This document shows, piece after piece, positions 62,181 to 64,000 of a DNA stretch of 64,000 bases. Within the stretch, counting starts at the first letter, position 1. Each line of letters opens with the position of its first letter. The notes under the pieces are model-generated. The model did no database searches, had not been told where the DNA came from, and saw only the letters and a list, made by a program, of their open reading frames with translations. Made by a program: the position numbers and the translations under genes. The stretch lies in NCBI GenBank assembly GCA_964443325.1, contig CAYUCL010000005.1, forward strand, positions 1 through 64,000, given 5' to 3'. The DNA is from DAOUVR01 sp034430535. Lineage in GTDB: Bacteria; Chloroflexota; Dehalococcoidia; E44-bin15.

Positions 62181-62237
62181 GTAGCGCGACCCTTTAGGGT
62201 CGCCTTCTCACAGCGAGGCTAAAGCCTCGCACTACGT
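62181..62237. repeat. Palindromic repeat, reverse copy of 44203
   Basis: TGTAGCGCGACCCTTTAGGG, TTCTCACA, then AGCGAGGCTAAAGCCTCGC and ACTACG. It is the 44203-44259 unit in reverse orientation with a changed centre. The gap 61687-62399 otherwise shows only low-complexity CCCTCTCCC-type sequence and no supported gene. Confidence 0.7.
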
Positions 62238-62399
62238 TGCTAAACTTCCTTAGTAGGGCCACTTGACAGCACGCCTGTATCAGAGTAGGCTTCTGTTGTC
62301 AAATCAGCTAGGGTTCCCTCATAGGGCTTTCCTCATTCAGCACCCTGTCCTGCAGCCAGTCTCTGGCTCTGGCGGAAAAAGAGGGATAAGGAAATAGAG

Positions 62400-62993
62400 A
62401 TGAAATATGGTCGCATTTTGATATTTATCCTCGTAATTGTGATGGTTGTGACAGTTGTGTCTAGTCTCGCACATATTAGAAATGTACCAAACTCTGGGGC
62501 CACACCGACACCAACGGCAGAACAGACGCCAACACCTATCCCTGGATACTCGATATACACTGATGAGGCCAATGGTTTCAGCATCTCGTATCCAGAGGAC
62601 TGGGACAAGATTTCAGATGTTCCAGAGGTGGTTCTTATTGCCTATAGGGACAACTCACCTTGCGAAGACCATTTCCCAAACTTCAACGTCGGGCAGAGCG
62701 AGTTATCCCAACCAATAAGCGTTAATGAGTTGTTTGGGCAGGAAAAAGAGTATTTAGCAACACTCGAGGGATACAATCATATATCTGAGGAGGATTTAAT
62801 AGTCAGTGGCCTGCCGGCAATTAAACATGTATATATCCTAGTCAGAGACGAAGTCACGGTCGATGTAATGGAACTTATCCTAGTCGAAGGCACGACAGCG
62901 TGGTTCATCGCCTGTGAATGCGCCCCTGGCTGTTGGGGCTACTCCAAGGACGATTTCGACACAATAGTGAGCAGTTTCTACCTTCTCCACTAG
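62400..62993 (+). CDS. Exported PsbP/DUF1795-like hypothetical protein
   Basis: A 197-residue protein with an N-terminal hydrophobic segment (ILIFILVIVMVVTVV) acting as signal anchor, then a Thr/Pro-rich spacer (TPTPTAEQTPTPIPG). The rest (YTDEANGFSISYPEDWDKI, VDVMELILVEGTTAWFIACE, FDTIVSSFYLL) follows the PsbP-like fold found in many lipoproteins and secreted proteins of Gram-positive and Chloroflexi bacteria. No lipobox Cys. Function unknown. Confidence 0.78.
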   Translation: MKYGRILIFILVIVMVVTVVSSLAHIRNVPNSGATPTPTAEQTPTPIPGYSIYTDEANGFSISYPEDWDKISDVPEVVLIAYRDNSPCEDHFPNFNVGQSELSQPISVNELFGQEKEYLATLEGYNHISEEDLIVSGLPAIKHVYILVRDEVTVDVMELILVEGTTAWFIACECAPGCWGYSKDDFDTIVSSFYLLH

Positions 62994-63071
62994 GCGTGAC
63001 TAAGAGTCGAATTGCCAACATAGAGGATATAATAACCTGGGCAACGTCAAGCTAACAAAGGCTTGCAAGAA

Positions 63072-63302
63072 GTGATAACCGTAAAATGTGCCAAGTGTAA
63101 AAGCAAGGTATTTAGATATGAGAAGATCGGGAAAGGGCGAGTGCTTCACTGCTGGAAAGACCGGATAGTCAAGGATTATAGCGTGCATGACGGAAACGAC
63201 GTTAAATGTGAGTGTGGTAATCTAATTGGCATCGATGAAGGAAAGTGGATCAGAATGAAGCAGCGCTCTTTTACCTATTCAGGGACAGAAAGAAAAGGGT
63301 AG
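63072..63302 (+). CDS. Small zinc-ribbon-like protein
   Basis: A 76-residue protein: VKCAKCKSKVFRYEKIGKG, then CWKDR and VKCECGNLIGIDEGKW. Two CxxC/CxC pairs suggest a structural zinc or other metal. GTG 63072 gives the conserved start ITVKCAKC; an in-frame TTG at 63063 is also possible, as no strong ribosome site is seen. Function unknown. Confidence 0.65.
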   Translation: MITVKCAKCKSKVFRYEKIGKGRVLHCWKDRIVKDYSVHDGNDVKCECGNLIGIDEGKWIRMKQRSFTYSGTERKG

Positions 63303-63410
63303 ATATCTCCACGAAACCTACATTCGTTCATCTATGTTGTCACAATAAATATATCTTGATTACAGCTAGCGTGGAGTCTGACTGACTATTTAAACGAGAC
63401 CTCATTATTC

Positions 63411-63980
63411 TTATTGGTTATCTTCGCTCGGTGACATTTTATAGGGATACTTCTCGCTGTCAGGTATCGGGACATCAAGCCAGTTCTCTCCAGGCACCAT
63501 AGTACAAATGTAATCCTCACTATATGCGCACCATGGGTTGTATGCTCTATTGAAATCGAGGATCCATTTTCCCTCAGCATTGCGGTCTGCGTCGGACTCG
63601 AAATCAAGATACCTTCCTGCGCCATATGTTTAGTTGCCGGGGGTTGCATCTCTGAAAGGAATAAATAGGCTCTTCTCGTAAGGCGCGTTCTTATATACTT
63701 GAAGTATGCAATCCTTGCCGCCGATGTTGAATCGGAATTCACCCCACCTAAGGAACTCCTGCTCATTCCCCTTTGTATCAGATGTCTTTATTATTTTCTT
63801 CTCTTGATGCTCGTGTAGTTCAAGCTCGAACCTATAGTCTGGATTTACGGAAAAGTAATCAAGCCCCCTAAACCTGGTGCGGTCTTGAGAAGATAATGGC
63901 GATTGTCGATGTTCGGCAAAAAATATATCCTTGTCCGCTCGTTCTCTTTCAATAGTTGCTTCCCATTCAGGTATATCCAT
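63411..63980 (-). pseudogene. DUF1684 protein interrupted by an in-frame TAA
   Basis: The minus strand reads 190 codons in one frame with a single TAA at 63630-63632. Before it: FRGLDYFSVNPDYRFELEL, KTSDTKGNEQEFLRWGEFRF and FIPFRDATPGN. After it: TYGAGRYLDFES, WILDFNRAYNPWCAYSEDYI, VPGENWLDVPIPDSEKYP, all DUF1684 signatures. The missing residue is usually Glu (DxTxGxETYGAGRY), so GAA to TAA is the simple explanation. Otherwise uninterrupted, so the mutation is recent, an assembly error, or the two halves are both made. Ends at 63411. Confidence 0.85.
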
Positions 63981-64000
63981 GATTGTACCCCCTTTCCCCT

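Overview
The window looks like a strictly anaerobic bacterium, most likely Chloroflexota of the Dehalococcoidia type. This is inferred from gene content: heterodisulfide reductase (Hdr) and formate dehydrogenase modules, several tungsten-type aldehyde:ferredoxin oxidoreductases, 2-oxoacid:ferredoxin oxidoreductase, many two-component proteins and a complete selenocysteine pathway. No ribosomal RNA or taxonomic marker gene is present, so the assignment is an inference. The sequence carries many decayed genes and short dispersed palindromic repeats, and I see no intact transposase, phage or CRISPR array.

Layout. 0.3-6.1 kb: a membrane histidine kinase/OmpR regulator pair, a lone receiver protein, a protein of five ~33-residue repeats, a decayed IS1380-type transposase, and a kinase broken by a frameshift at a run of nine T. 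6.2-17.9 kb (minus strand): one long redox operon, hdrC-hdrB-hdrA(Sec)-mvhD-fdhA-fdhB, followed by a deletion-fused mvhD'/mvhA' remnant, a hydrogenase maturation protease, a flavin disulfide oxidoreductase fused to a receiver domain, and a receiver protein that runs into a second deletion-fused hydrogenase remnant (hydB'/hydA'). 18.0-22.8 kb: small repeated membrane proteins, a NarL/kinase pair and a cytochrome b-ferredoxin protein. 22.9-30.4 kb: selenium region with selA (-) divergent from yedE, a DUF3343 protein, a ribokinase-fold protein, tusA-like, selD(Sec) and selB, then tRNA-Sec (-). 30.4-35.2 kb: HIT protein, repeats, tRNA-His, tRNA-Arg and a small block ending in a tRNA 3' fragment. 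35.3-44.0 kb: assorted single metabolic genes, including one AOR, two enoyl-CoA hydratases and a nitroreductase. 44.2-51.8 kb: repeats, a transposase fragment, korDABC, a third enoyl-CoA hydratase, a ferredoxin, cooC, cooT and an Old-Yellow-type flavoenzyme. 52.2-58.2 kb: two tandem AORs, DUF1326 and two ferredoxin-type proteins. 58.3-64 kb: an ABC-2 exporter and hypothetical proteins, ending with a DUF1684 gene interrupted by TAA.

How it fits together. The Hdr-MvhD-Fdh genes should form a cytosolic flavin-based electron-bifurcating complex that oxidises formate and reduces ferredoxin plus an unknown disulfide-like acceptor. The ancestral operon evidently also fed H2 through two [NiFe] hydrogenases (groups 3c and 3b); both now survive only as fusions of the first gene of their block to the end of the large-subunit gene. 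HdrA carries an in-frame UGA exactly at a conserved Cys position, followed by a hairpin, so the Hdr complex depends on the selenium genes 6-14 kb away; SelD itself is also UGA-encoded. Reduced ferredoxin would be shared with the AORs and the Kor enzyme. Receiver domains fused to redox enzymes suggest phosphorelay control of electron flow and are, with the selenium operon's unexplained kinase-like gene, the least explained features here.
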